A stretch of DNA of 40,000 nucleotides from Mesostigma viride (lineage: Eukaryota > Streptophyta > Mesostigmatophyceae > Mesostigmatales > Mesostigmataceae): positions 217,501-257,500 of the forward strand of contig RPFO01000814.1 in assembly GCA_009746045.1 (NCBI GenBank), written 5' to 3'. Positions 1-11,331 of the stretch are shown in pieces (within the stretch, counting starts at the first letter, position 1; the number at the start of each line of letters is the position of its first letter). Both the position numbers and the translations under genes were made by a program. The notes beneath the pieces were generated by a model that was not told where the DNA came from, did not search any database, and was given only the letters and a program-made list of their open reading frames with translations.

Positions 1-254
1 GAGGGAGGGAGGGAGGAGGGAGGGAGGGGGAGGGAGGGAGGGAGGGAGGGAGGGAGGGAGGGAGGGAGGGAGGAGGGAGGGAGGGAGGGAGGGAGGGAGG
101 GAGGGAGGGAGGGAGGGAGGGAGGGAGGGAGGGAGGAGGGAGGGAGGGAGGGAGGGAGGGAGGGAGGGAGGGAGGGAGGGAGGAGGGAGGGAGGGAGGGA
201 GGGAGGGAGGGAGGGAGGAGGAGGGAGGGAGGGGGAGGGAGGGAGGGAGGGAGG

Positions 255-320
<66 letters not shown>
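1..320. repeat. GGGA / GA microsatellite
   Basis: Purine-strand simple repeat: (GGGA)n with scattered GGA interruptions to about 260, then a pure (GA)n run to 320. It continues past the left edge. No gene is visible in it. If the minus-strand gene at 1840-4277 continues leftwards, this tract lies in one of its introns or downstream of it. Confidence 0.97.
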
Positions 321-322
<2 letters not shown>

Positions 323-1780
323 CCAGATACGTTACTTAGAATACATGATGACCCTAGCGATGTTGAGGGCGGGTTGGCATACGGCATGAGGAAAAAAGGG
401 GGCACCATCCAGGTAGAATAGGCAAGGAAAGGTGGTGATCCTAGCCGTGCTATAATAGGCAAGGAAATGTGGTGACCGTAGCCGTGCTATAATAGGCAAA
501 CAAATGTGGTGATCCTAGCCGTGCTGAGCATGTGGATGTGGGCCGCGCGGTAGTCGACAGTGCTAGTAGTCCATTAACTAGCAGTCTCGACTGCATGGTT
601 TACCGGAACAATTAGTTTGGATTGATTCCACCCAACAGATTCAACGACTTCCGTCCAACCAAGCAAGCTTTACGAGGGAATACCCCTAGTCCGTCAATCA
701 TTCTACTTGCTTCATCTGCGTGGGGCTTGGGACGGGGCGCAGCAAGCCAAACGACTGCCCCAGATTCGCAGTTATTTTGTTGCAGTTATATTCAGGTTAA
801 CCCAGAACTCGGCAAAGGACAGGGGCGAATGACAGAACCTAGAAAGGGCAAAGGAAAAAGGCAATGCTCACCGGATCTCGGCAAAGTTGGGCGGCACATA
901 TCGCCGGTAGGAGAGCGCGGCCAGTTGGTCGTACTCCTGAACACACCATTATATAATACCATGTTTTTGGAGCATAGGTGAAGAACAGCGAGCAGGCAAC
1001 GCGCAAGGGATGGCGCACGTCAGCACCTTGTGGAACATGGTAGCAACTTTCTCACAGAGTCAAGCCTAGTGCAAACAGACATTGCTTGTGTACAGGGGTT
1101 GAAGGTTCCTTTATTGGTACCCACGTGACGCAGCCTACGTGACAATTAATTAATTAATTAGTTGATTAATCAAGTAATCAATTAACACAAGCACCTGCAC
1201 GTTCAGTTCCCGCCGTTAAGTTCCCATGAGGCGGCCGCACACGACCAAGGTCTTTGGTGTGGGAGCAGGTATCTAGGGTGGATCTGTGAACACTTGCATG
1301 AAGGTCAGCGGACAAGCTCGGCCATGAAAGCGCAGCGATCATGCAAGCAGCGGACAGGAATGTATGTCGTACGCTTTATTCCCTGGCAGATTGCTGGAAA
1401 AGACATCTTACTTACTAGGTAACAGACTAGCAAAATAGAAGGGACTTGCCTGGCTACTAGAGCACGCTGTATACCCCACGTTGCTGAAAGCGACATACTA
1501 CTAGGTAACAGACCGATACAATAGCAGGGCATGGGGTGGTTTCAAGAGAAATCACTAAGGAGGCGCATCCCCCACATTTTGGTGCATTGAGCCGGGAGGC
1601 AGCTGCCTTGCAAACTAGTTCAAGGAAACCGACCGCAGCAGACCATGCAGTACAACAGGGGCAGGGCAGCGCGTGTGCTGCCCCTTCCCCTTCACTAGGC
1701 GATGATCTACGGCCCCTTCCCCTTTACTAGGCGATGATCTACGATGATTCCGTGTGTTATGCCATGCACTGCCCCCTCAC
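321..1780. other. No recognisable gene; small direct repeats
   Basis: I see no convincing coding segment on either strand. It holds a three-copy 37-bp direct repeat (416-525), a TTAATTAA-rich patch near 1145-1180, and a short duplication of a CTAGGCGATGATCTACG-type segment near 1695-1745. It would be intron or downstream sequence of the minus-strand gene. I looked for the HAD-type DGD-x-T motif expected in the missing part of that gene and did not find it here. Confidence 0.6.
416..525. repeat. Three-copy 37-bp tandem repeat
   Basis: Three imperfect copies of a unit containing AATAGGCAAGGAAATGTGG and CCTAGCCGTGCT, spaced 36-37 bp. Not CRISPR-like: the whole unit is repeated and there are no unique spacers. 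Confidence 0.85.
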
Positions 1781-1839
1781 GGTGCCAACTGTACGGTGAT
1801 GGCGTATGTTACTGCATGCACGGCTGCCTGCCCCCTCAC

Positions 1840-4277
1840 CTTGAGCGCCTGCGTGAGCTTGAGCGGCGTGTAGAACTTGCCGATGCTGGGGATGAGCTGC
1901 TTCAGCTTGGAGCGCCGCGGGTCCTGCATGTGCTCGCGCACCCAGCGCTCCATCTTGCTCATCACCTGCCGTGGATGGCGTGGGGGGGAGGGATATGGGG
2001 GTAGTGGTGGTGGTAAACGGTGGGTGGGTTGCGGATGTTGGGGGTAGTAAGGCGATGGCCGCTTAGGGAAAGTGTAAGCGATGGGGGAAAGAGAGAGAGA
2101 CGGAGGCTGGTGTGGGGGTAAAGGCCCACCGTTGTCAGCATGATTTACTCCCTGGGATGCCAGCTACTCACTGCTGCCCTAGGATCCAGCAATTTACTGC
2201 CCATGAGGAGCGAGGGGAAAGGCAAAGCAAGGCCATCGTGGGGGGGAAGGAACTAGCGTGTGGGCGAACGTGTGGGAGAACAAGACACGGGGCAGAGGTG
2301 GGTGGGGTTGTGCAAGCGGCACATGATGCACGAAGCTGTGTGCGGGCCAGGCCTCATGGGCACGACCCAACGGGTATCATGTTTCGATCGTACCTCGGCG
2401 GGCGTGTGCGTGGAGTGCATGGCCACCATGAACTCAATCAGGCCATCCTGCGGGAACAGCGGGAGCACGGGAGTGGAAGGGTGCGCAAACAAGAGGTTCG
2501 GGGGGAGTGGGAGGGTGCGCAAACAAGAAGGTTAGGGGTGTGTGGGAGGGTGCGCAAACAAAAGGTTCGGGGAGAGTGGGAGGGTGCGCAAACAAACGGT
2601 TCGGGGCCAGCGGAAGGATGCATAAACAAAGATTATGCAGGGAGAGGAGGCGTGTATTGTGTGTGTGCGCCAATGTGCGTGCAAGTGTGTGTCTGTGTGT
2701 TTGTGTGACATGGGTCAGGGGCGGGTGTGGAACCGGGGGGGGGGGGGGTGGGGAGCAAGCGGGGGGAAAAGATGCTTTGGAGAGGGTTAGGAGTGGGTTG
2801 GGGATCGAGAAGGAGGGCATTGGGGAGGAGAGGGGGGGGGGGGGAGTAAAGCCGGGGGGCAGGAGGGGGGATGTTAAAGGAGGTGGTTGACAGATTGATT
2901 GAGAATGGAGGGTTAGGAAAAGAGGGTGAAATCGGAGAGGGGAAGCAGGATGGGGGGGCACTCACGGTGCCAGCCATTACACCAAAAAGGTGGACAAAAG
3001 ACGATCACCCCAATGCGGGTCACATCCATGTTTCCACAAAAGGGGTGTTTCTATACCAAAACTATGCGAAAATGTGTCTTTACTCATGCATACTAATACT
3101 ATGCCAAAATGCGTCTTTACTGCGCGCAACAACTAAAGGGTTGTACGTCACCCTGCGATACCAAGATGGTTCTCTACTAAGCGAGAGTGTTTATATAAGA
3201 AGCAAGGCAACAACATGGTTCTCCGGTCACCATGCAAGCGGTGGGGATGTCAGATGTTGGGGATGGAACACCGTTGTCACTTATTTACTGCTTAGTGGCA
3301 GAGAATCTCCAGCTCTAGTAATCTACGCCTTCTCGTGACACCAGGCGCGTTGCCCACCAGACTGCGAATAAGAGTAGAATCAGTTCATGCAGCCCAGCGC
3401 AAGGGGAATCCGGGTTTCGTGTGCACGTCCACAAACAGGATGCGGATACGCCCGCAGAGTGTTACTACTACATCTAAGTCTGTGCTGGTTGTCTCATTGA
3501 TATGTAAGGCGAACTGTAAAGGGGTGGCCGATCACGGCCTGAGGGTGTCTCAGGGCCCCGACTCACCTGCTCCTTGAGGTGCCCTTTCCGACGCAGGCTG
3601 CGCGCTTGCTCAGGGGTGGGCGTGCTCAGATCCGTGCCAAGAGCCTGGAGAAGGGCAAGCACAATGGGGAAGCCAGGGGGGGGTGGCATGGCCGAAACGG
3701 CCATGGGGTGAGGAACCAAATTCTGAGCACAGAGGCCTCGCGAACGCGGGGAAATGCCCATGGACATGACTACATAGGGCAACCCCAGACTGGGCGTACA
3801 GCTGCACATGCCTAGCGTTTGAGGTACTCTCGTGTGGACGAATCTAAGATCGTACGTTTGGGCAGAGGCCCAAAGACGGACGGGCGCTGGAGGTGCTGCA
3901 GGACGGGGTACCTGAGAATCCAGCAGATGACGCCAGAAGTCCGGATCGTTTATCTGATCTTCCTGCTTCGCGTCCGTCGCAGGCGTTGCCGAAGGCGGTG
4001 TCCTGCCACCTCTGTTTACCACGTCGTCGCGCTTCCGCGAGACAGCTTGCAAGTAGAACTGTTTTTGCCGGGTCCCAATGCCAATGGCTTCACTAAGCAG
4101 GCGCTGCAGATTGCCAGTCTCGTCAAGCTGCCGGCGGATGATGCAGCTTTGCAGACGTGAGCTCGGAATGGATGCCCGACCGCGTCGACCAGCAAACGCA
4201 TTGCACGTTGCTACCAATTGGCCTTGGCAGTAGAACGCGAAGCTGGAAGAAATCGCGGAGCTAGACGCAGCGCTCAT
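1840..4277 (-). CDS. ISN1: IMP-specific 5'-nucleotidase-like protein, N-terminal exons only
   Basis: Four minus-strand exons in one continuous phase: 4277-3912 (ATG start, 122 codons), 3644-3567 (26), 2447-2394 (18) and 1965-1840 (42). Donors are CAG|GTACCC, CAG|GTGAGT, GAG|GTACGA and AAG|GTGAGG. Acceptors are preceded by TTCTCCAG, TTCCCGCAG and CACGGCAG. Exons 2-3 give a HLK-x5-LIEF segment. Exon 4 gives SKLKQLIPSIGKFYTPL, very like the (S/R)xLxxLVPS(I/V)GxFFTxLPL block of fungal and apicomplexan ISN1. These enzymes hydrolyse IMP to inosine and phosphate with a HAD-like fold. Their catalytic DGD-x-T half would follow exon 4 and is absent, so the gene runs off the left edge or is truncated by repeats. 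Exon 1 adds a Ser/Ala/Arg-rich extension that could be an organelle-targeting peptide (inference). The exon 4 family match is the strongest evidence; exon 1 is the weakest. Expression is unproven. Confidence 0.66.
2479..2635. repeat. Intronic 34-bp tandem repeat
   Basis: Five copies of a 33-35-bp unit with the core GGGTGCGCAAACAA, in the intron between exons 2 and 3 of the ISN1-like gene, just upstream of the exon 3 acceptor (minus strand). It creates long spurious reading frames on both strands. Confidence 0.85.
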
Positions 4278-4284
4278 GATGGAC

Positions 4285-4727
4285 TAGCCGTGGACAGTCA
4301 GGTCATCTGATAAAAACACACACACAACAAAATGTATTTCAAGCCCTGTATGTTCAATCACGAGCACGACACTGGAAGGCCACGTCGGGGTGACAGCTTA
4401 GCGTGAAAGCTATCGAAGAGGTTTTACGCTTACGACACCAATTGATGAGCTCACCGCCACGGTATCAAACGTAAAATAGTGAGAGTGAGAGCACGAAAAG
4501 GTTATGCCGCGCCAGCTAACGCTGCTCCGTGCCACCCAGAGCTCGGCGAGGGGGCACGTGCAAAATGCTGGCAGGCCGCGATTGCGACCATTTTCACGAA
4601 GCGCGGGTTTGCCGGTTCAGGAATTCAGCGCGCATTTTGCACTCTAGTAGCGTTTTGCAGTACGATTGCGCATGCGTGTCCAAGTCTGCTGCCTTCCCGC
4701 GAGCGGACCAGAGTTGGGCGTAAAAAG
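4285..4727. other. Upstream region of the ISN1-like gene; no gene seen
   Basis: This lies 5' of the minus-strand gene and should hold its promoter and 5' UTR. I could not pick out a reliable TATA box or start site. The short open frames are not supported by composition or similarity. Confidence 0.4.
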
Positions 4728-4800
4728 AATTACGTTACGTGAACACGTAATGACGTTAACGTAGTTACGTGTGTTTCACGTTACGCTTAACGTGGCAAGA
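4728..4800. repeat. TTACGT-rich patch
   Basis: Dense ACGTAA/TTACGT words in both orientations. Similar patches occur at about 8757-8850, 9003-9060 and 10447-10472, so this is probably subterminal sequence of a dispersed repeat family. I could not define its ends. Confidence 0.5.
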
Positions 4801-4827
4801 ATGGGCATGATTGTAATGCCTTTACGT

Positions 4828-4936
4828 ACAGTCATTCCCGCGTTAAGTTGCGTTTCTTAAGGTTGCGGCACCGAAGTTTGGGGGGCGACCGCAACTTGAG
4901 CATGGAGGCCATCGCACCTTAACGCGGTAATGACTC
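4828..4936. repeat. MITE-like inverted repeat, copy 1
   Basis: Left end ACAGTCATTCCCGCG...TTAAGTTGCG (4828-4852) faces an imperfect inverted copy at 4913-4936. The ~55-bp core is GC-rich with a run of G. A related copy is at about 8680-8756. About 109 bp long, no coding capacity; probably a miniature inverted-repeat element or hairpin repeat. Confidence 0.7.
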
Positions 4937-6203
4937 AATTTGTAGGTGTCAGGCAGGGGGGGTGGAAAAAACAAAAATATCAGACACCATGCTGCAATTT
5001 TCCAAAGTTGGCCCTTGGACCCTACCTACCTAGCACCTAGGCGCTATACGTAGCAAAACCCTGAGGTCCCAAGGGTTATAGGGGTCGACCTAGGGTGCAA
5101 AATGATCAGCTGCTCCGCGAGCTCTACCGTTTGAGCATATTGGTGTATGGGAAAATTCCGGTTTTCTTAAATGGGTCGTTGGCCGGCGCGACGCGATACT
5201 GGCACGGCACGGCGCTGGATGGCCGAAGGCTTGTAGTGGTGGCAGACGGCAGCATACTTCCGTGCCTAGGGGCAGCACCATTTTGCGGGCAACCCCCCGG
5301 CCCCCCTCTATGGTACCTGCCAAAATTTTGACTGCAGATTTGGGTTCAGCCCGCCAAGTGCTATCAGTTTGTCCGTCAAACCGTTTCAAAATTCCGACCA
5401 TACAGGGAGCTAGCAGAAAATCCAAGTGTTTTGTTGTAAAAAACCCATATCGGCCCGGCAACCTACCTACCTACCCTTTTAAGTTAACGGTTTTTGAGGC
5501 TCTGTAACTTCTAACCTAGAGACCCCTTGGGGTTGCGACCAGTGGCAAACATGCTTGTTTTTGCGAGATCTACTCGAATCCAGCATGATGTAAATTTTCT
5601 TGTTTTTTTCCACCCCCCCTGCGCAGGAGGCCATTTTTGGCCGCGCAGGACATGGGGGGTGTCCGAAACAAAAATATCAGACACATACGCTGAAATTTTC
5701 CAAAAGTTGGCCCTTGGACCCTACCTACCTAGCACGTAGGCGCTATACCTAGCGAAACCCTGAGGTCCCAAGGGTTATAGGGGTCGACCTAGGGAGCAAA
5801 ATGATCAGCTCCGCGAGCTCTACCGTTTGAGCATGTTGGTGTATGGGAAAATTCCGAAGGCTTGTAGTGGTGGCAGACGGCAGCATACTTCCGTGCCTAG
5901 GGGCAGCACCATCTTGCGGGCAACCCGCCCCCCTCTATGGTACAGTACCTGCCGAAAATTTGACTGCAGATTTGGGTTCAGCTCGCCAAGTGCTATCAGT
6001 TTGTCCGTCAAACCGTTTCAAAATTCCGACCATACAGGGAGCTAGCAGAAATCCAAGTGTTTTGTTGTAAAAAACCCATATCGGCCCGGCAACCTACCTA
6101 CCTACCCTTTAAGTTAATGGTTTTTGAGGCTCTGTAACTTCTAACCTAGAGACCCCCTGGGGTTGCGACCAGTGGCAAACATACTTGTTTTCGCGAGATC
6201 TAC

Positions 6204-8009
6204 TGTCCAAAAACCAAATGTCCTCATTTGAGGACATAGTCCTCGTTTGAGACGGGGGGGGTCAGGGGCGCGGTTTTGGCGCCAAATTTGGTCCTAGGGT
6301 CACTTGGTGGGTTTTGGCGCGAAACTGGGATAGGTACTAAGCGCGCCAAGCCCCTGGGGTCGACAGGGGTCGACCGTACCTGGAAAATATGAGGCGACGA
6401 AAAGTACCTACAACAGCAAGAACATCGCAATGCAATCGAGTGTTTTGTCGAGTGGCGGCTATGGGGTCGTGCCAGTTCCGAGACTTGCCTGAATGTTATA
6501 GGGAATTATTTTGCCCCGGACGAAGACAGCATTTTAGATCGTCATCTAGTGATTTCGAAGATGCTATTCTTCACGTGCAGGTGCTTTGTATATGTCGAAA
6601 TTTTTGTTCATGAACGGATTTTGGCATGGTTGAAGAAAATCTGAGAGCTACGTAGATCGCATGATAGGTCAGTTCGCAGTTCGGTTTTACAATTTCTTTT
6701 TCCGCCCAGGCGCTGCGGATATCGCGAGTATGGGTTATGGTACGCTTCTGGGCTTATGGGCGACATGGGGAGAAGAGGGACCTGGGCAGTTGCATGCGTC
6801 AAACAGTCTCTATTTTTTCGTCGTGATGTCGCAGTCGCGCCTGGCGAAAACCAGGGCGAGCGCGAGCAATATTTTTCTTTTGCCGCAAGGCTGGGTGCTT
6901 CCCACGCGTCACCGTCCTTTAATATATATTTCTTGAGCTGGCCCGCGCAGCTGGCGGCCTGGGCGCACGTCAAGAACAAGGTTCCGGCTGTCATTCTCAA
7001 CCGCATCGTTCTAAGTAAGCGTGTTAAGCGGATTGTAACCTATAACTCTCGCAGACGTGATCATTCCGGTTGCTTTCAATGCCCAACTTCGTGTTTTTGA
7101 TTACGTTTATGTCCGGGGAATAACGTAAGTTTGCTGGGCAGTACTTTCTTTTCCCGTTGCGTCACTGAAAAGGTAAACGGCCTTGCGTTATCAAAACAGC
7201 AGCAACTAGAAGTCGCTGTGCTTAATTGCGATGTGGTAGTTTGATTCAACACATATACTGCCTTGTTGCTGAGAAGTTTTTCAAGGCTTGCTGGTAATAA
7301 TGTTGCCCATATGTTTCTAATGCTTCAACTCATGTCCAAGTGATCAAGACTGGCTTGGAAACTTGAGCTTGTCATGTTTACATTGTGCTTGTGTTACAAC
7401 TTGTGCCTCTTTGCAGTATATGTTTCATACATAACGTAAGGGTTCAGCATCATACATAACGTAAGGGATCAGAATAACGTAAGGGTTCAGCATCATGGTT
7501 TAGCACCGTGGTGGCAGCCGAGCCTCTACTAACGATCATGGACGTAACCTTGGCAAGTATTTGCTTCATATTTCACTCGTTGGACTGAGCTAGCTTTACA
7601 CCTGCTGTTTGGCCTGCACCATGGTCCCTGGCTGCCAGTTACATTTTGTCCCCCCCCCCCTGGCAGGCTGCAGGGTCTAGGACTGCGAGGGTGTAACGTA
7701 GACATGTTGTGGGCACCCTGGGTGCATTTTCAGGGCCATCCATGACCTGCATGGCCATGCCTTCTTTCTTGGCATATTTTTGACTTGAGTGCTATTTGGT
7801 CACTCGTGTAGCGACCCCCCTGCATTCATAAATCGTAAACAATGATACAATGAGCATATTTCATGGAAGCATTGCAACTCTTGAACATATCATAAATGAA
7901 CATAGTTCCATACCGTACCCATGGATGTGTTGACATGTGTTAGATATTACAAATGGTATCCATGCTTAAAAATGTCCTCATTTGAGGACATTTTCTTGGT
8001 GATTAGACA
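6204..8009 (+). mobile_element. 1.8-kb TIR-type repeat, copy A
   Basis: Ends are TGTCCAAAAACC... and ...GGTGATTAGACA, a short imperfect terminal inverted repeat. A 20-bp palindrome, ATGTCCTCATTTGAGGACAT, lies 14 bp from the left end (6218-6237) and 18 bp from the right end (7972-7991). The element interrupts the tandem duplication. The empty site in unit 1 supports insertion and a probable CTACT target duplication (6200-6204 and 8013-8017). A diverged second copy lies inverted at 27915-29685. No known transposase domain was recognised, so it is probably non-autonomous or of an unfamiliar family. Confidence 0.8.
6608..7006 (-). CDS. Unidentified reading frame conserved in repeat copies A and B
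   Basis: An open frame of 132 codons in copy A aligns without gap or frameshift to the frame at 28862-29281 in copy B. Shared blocks include TLFLTCAQAASCAGQLKKY, LAAK-x-KY-x-SRSPWFSPG and PEAYHNPYSRYPQ. The opposite strand of the same segment is also open in both copies (6756-7100 and its counterpart), with shared FAARLGAS and FNIYFLS blocks. I cannot say which strand, if either, is the coding one. No domain is recognised. It may be a remnant of a transposon protein. Confidence 0.35.
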   Translation of the reverse strand: MRLRMTAGTLFLTCAQAASCAGQLKKYILKDGDAWEAPSLAAKEKYCSRSPWFSPGATATSRRKNRDCLTHATAQVPLLPMSPISPEAYHNPYSRYPQRLGGKRNCKTELRTDLSCDLRSSQIFFNHAKIRS

Positions 8010-8086
8010 GTACTACTCGAATCCAGCGTCGTGTAAATTTTCTTGTTTTTGGACACCCCCCCTGCGCAGGAGGCCATTTTTTGCCA

Positions 8087-9073
8087 AGTCCGGACCCGCT
8101 ACGTGATTTTAGGCGGCAAAATACGCAAGCCCCACTGGCGCGCAAATTTCCCCGCCTGCTGGCTTGGGTGAATTAAAGCGTGAATGCAACCTTACAAATT
8201 CAGTTTTGCAGCCTGCGGGCTGCGGTACATAAGAATCCACGACCATGCAGGGTCTGTAATTGAGACATCTTGATGGAAATTACCACCATCATCATGCCGA
8301 ATGCTCCACAGAAGGGCAAAGACAAGGTTGCGTTATTATTGTTCATATGCAGGTCTTTGACCGACAGTAAATGAAGCTTCCCTCACGACTGTTCCCATGT
8401 TTTGTCACATTTAAACGTGAAGCCGGCTGGCAACTAAGTAACCCGCCAAAAAGAGAGCCGAAGTCAGAGGGTTAAAACACACATTTGTGGTATAAAACGC
8501 AGGCACTGCGTGGCTGCCCACGGCGTGTTTTGCAGCCCGCCTTTGTACAAAATATCTGGCATGGAAAATGGACTTTGGCCAGCTTTGACGCTGCAGCTGG
8601 ATCGGGCTTGACGAGAGCTGTCGAATGCCGTATAGATGTCCGGCAGAGGAGGATGGGTGGGCTGCTAGCCTAATTCTACCGTTAAGTTGCGTTCCCGCGT
8701 TAAGTTGCGGCGCCAAGTTTTAGGGGGCGATCGCAACTTAACGCGGGAATGACTGTATGTCGTCCTTTACATTGCCTTTCTACGTCATTTTACGCGTAAA
8801 ATAGTAACGTAAAGGGGACGTAACGTAAACACGTGTGGGAATGTCAGCAGATGGTTCCAAGTTGAAGGGTGTCTGCAAGTTGAAGGGCTCTAGTGAGGTC
8901 TTGTAGGCCTAATGGCGCCGCGCCAGGTGGTGCACGGACAGCAGTGTCTGGTTCTTCCATGGAAATGGTGGAAAATATGAGCTTTTGCATGAGCTTTTGT
9001 GCGGTTTTACGTTCTTGCATTACGTTGTCTTTACCTTACGCACGTAAACCTTTACGTCGACTTTAAGTTTTAA
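8087..9073. other. No gene seen; dispersed repeats
   Basis: It contains a partial second copy of the 4828-4936 MITE (about 8680-8756; its right end carries the inverted ACAGTCATTCCCGCG motif) and two TTACGT-rich patches. Short open frames such as 8411-8716 overlap the MITE and are not supported. Confidence 0.5.
8680..8756. repeat. MITE-like inverted repeat, copy 2
   Basis: Same family as 4828-4936. It has the TTAAGTTGCG words, the G-run core, and a right end that is the reverse complement of the ACAGTCATTCCCGCG terminus (8732-8756). The left end is shortened and carries a duplicated GTTAAGTTGCG word. Confidence 0.7.
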
Positions 9074-10421
9074 GTAGTGGTCAAAATCACTTTGCGTCTA
9101 ATTACTTTGCGACCCCAAAACTGGGTGGAATTTATAGTTTGCGACCAAAAATGCTGGCAAAGTTTTTGGTTTGCGAGCCCATCGGCTTGTTAGTGGTCAG
9201 TGGCTTGGCTTGGGTCTCACCAACTTCATATCCCTTTGCCCGGCCCCCTCTCCACTCATGTAACCCAAGTACCCACCTGAGTAATTTGATTGATCAATTG
9301 GGTAGCACTGATTATAATACTACCAATAATAGCGGTTGTCAGCTCGCTTAGTAATAACGCGATACCATCATTACTAGTGAGGAGCCACGGAGCATTAATT
9401 AGCTCTTAGGGTTAATTAATTAAACACGTGCTCCCGTTGGGGAGTCACGGAGCACTGAAGTGCTTTTAATCCCTGTGTGTGCACTACATGAGAAAGGGCA
9501 GAGATCCCCAGTCTCCTTCATGCCAAAGGCATGCCACAGCTGTAATCGGGCGCGCTAGCTAAAAGGACAGGCTAACGATCCGGCAAACTGTGGGTGCAAT
9601 AAGACCCATGTAAGCGTGGCATAACAAGTATAGCGTGGGCAAGTAATCTGACCATAGCACGGGCGTAGCATGGCTGTACTAGGACTATAGGCTAAGGCTA
9701 TGGCTAGTTGCCCTTAGGATGATGGTGTACCTAGGAGACGTGGCTGCTCTACCGTCTATCTAATTACCTCATCAGTAATGATCGATCTAAATTCAAGTAA
9801 TTGAAGTTCATCTATTCATCCACACTAGGGGGCATGACCGGCCCGGTTGTGGCAAGGCCGGGAGGGCGGGCCATCAGTGTGTACACTTCATGATAATTAT
9901 TTGCCAACAAACACTACCGTAGCATTTTGTGCTGTCCTCTTCATCAGTCCATGATCATAACTACATGGTGTAAAAACCAAACACAAGATCAATGCAAACC
10001 ATGGCCACCTGCCCAAGGTATGAACCCAATTGAAGCTGCCACAAAGCTACGGACGCTGACCATAAACACGGACAATCGTGATGAAAGACACCGGCATGAT
10101 GGGCATGTAAATTTGTAAGCCAGCAGGCTTGACTGCCTGCTGGCCTGCCTGACGCCCCGCGGCTCTTCTGCCATCGACGCCCCGCTCTTCTGCCAAGACA
10201 CCGTGCATTCTGCACAAGCCTTTGGCTTTCGCGCAGTGACAGTGACAAAAGGCGCGAAAAATTGTGGCGCGAAAGGCCGTTCGCTGGGCTTGGGGTTGTG
10301 CGGCGCGGCGCAGGCGCGGCGCGGTAACATTTGAACTTTGCGACCCAAAATCAAGCCCATTAATAGCAGTTTGCGAGGTCAATTCGCAAACAATTCGACG
10401 CAAAGTGATTTTGACCACTAC
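9074..10421. mobile_element. 1.35-kb TIR element with TTTGCGACC subterminal repeats
   Basis: A 25-bp perfect terminal inverted repeat begins GTAGTGGTCAAAATCACT (9074-9098; inverted at 10397-10421). Just inside each end are repeated TTTGCGACC/TTTGCGAG words in mirror orientation. I found no clear target-site duplication. The interior open frames are short and unrecognised. Likely a non-autonomous DNA transposon of undetermined superfamily. Confidence 0.72.
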
Positions 10422-10473
10422 GGTAACCTTTTTTTTTTTTCTTCCATTTTACGTGTTTATATTACGTTACGTT

Positions 10474-10924
<451 letters not shown>

Positions 10925-10984
10925 ACCAAAAGTTAAAAAAATATTTCCCCAAAACTAACTGAATTAAGTTTTTTTTTAACGGAG

Positions 10985-11050
10985 CTTCAAGCTACTATGC
11001 TACAAGCTACTATGCTACAAGCTACTATGCTACAAGCTACTAGCTTCAAT
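10985..11050. repeat. Short tandem repeat of CTACAAGCTACTATG type
   Basis: Four copies of a 16-bp unit, CAAGCTACTATGCTA. The following sequence to 11331 contains nothing I recognise. Confidence 0.85.
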
Positions 11051-11326
11051 GTATCGTAGCTACAAGCGTGCTGAGTGAGACCAAACTGTTGAGTTGAGTT
11101 GAGTGTGTATAATTTATGTAGATGAGCGTGTATAATTTAGGCCCCTGAAGCAGTCGACAGTGCCGGGCGATGATGGCACTGACGGCGGACAGGATAGCGC
11201 CTGACAGATTAATCTAATTGCGGAATAGAGGGCAGATTGAGATTTAGCATGAAAAGGTACGTCGATACACCTCGATCTTGTGGGGTGGAAACACTAGCCG
11301 TCACTTGAACCGTGTGGGCGCAGGGA

Positions 11327-11331
11327 CCGGG
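11327..11331. repeat. Target-site duplication CCGGG, left
   Basis: A 5-bp direct repeat immediately before the 5' LTR, matched at 24263-24267 after the 3' LTR. This length is typical for LTR retrotransposon integration. Confidence 0.9.

Larger units (their letters stand above)
4971..8086 (+). repeat. Tandem duplication of ~0.7 kb, second copy split by element A
   Basis: Unit 1 (about 4971-5667) is repeated with an offset of 697 bp from 5668 to 6204. It resumes at about 8013-8086 after element A. Shared landmarks are the ATATCAGACAC start, the CCTACCTACCTAGCAC segment, GGGGTCGACCTAGGG, and the C-rich GCGCAGGAGGCCATTTTT end. The first unit has about 65 extra bp near 5160-5225 that the second lacks. 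No coding function is recognised. The intact first unit serves as an empty-site reference for element A. Confidence 0.88.

Noticed and set aside
3335-3577. Plus-strand frames overlapping the ISN1-like gene
   Set aside because: They lie antisense to intron and exon sequence with well-formed minus-strand splice sites and have no family match.
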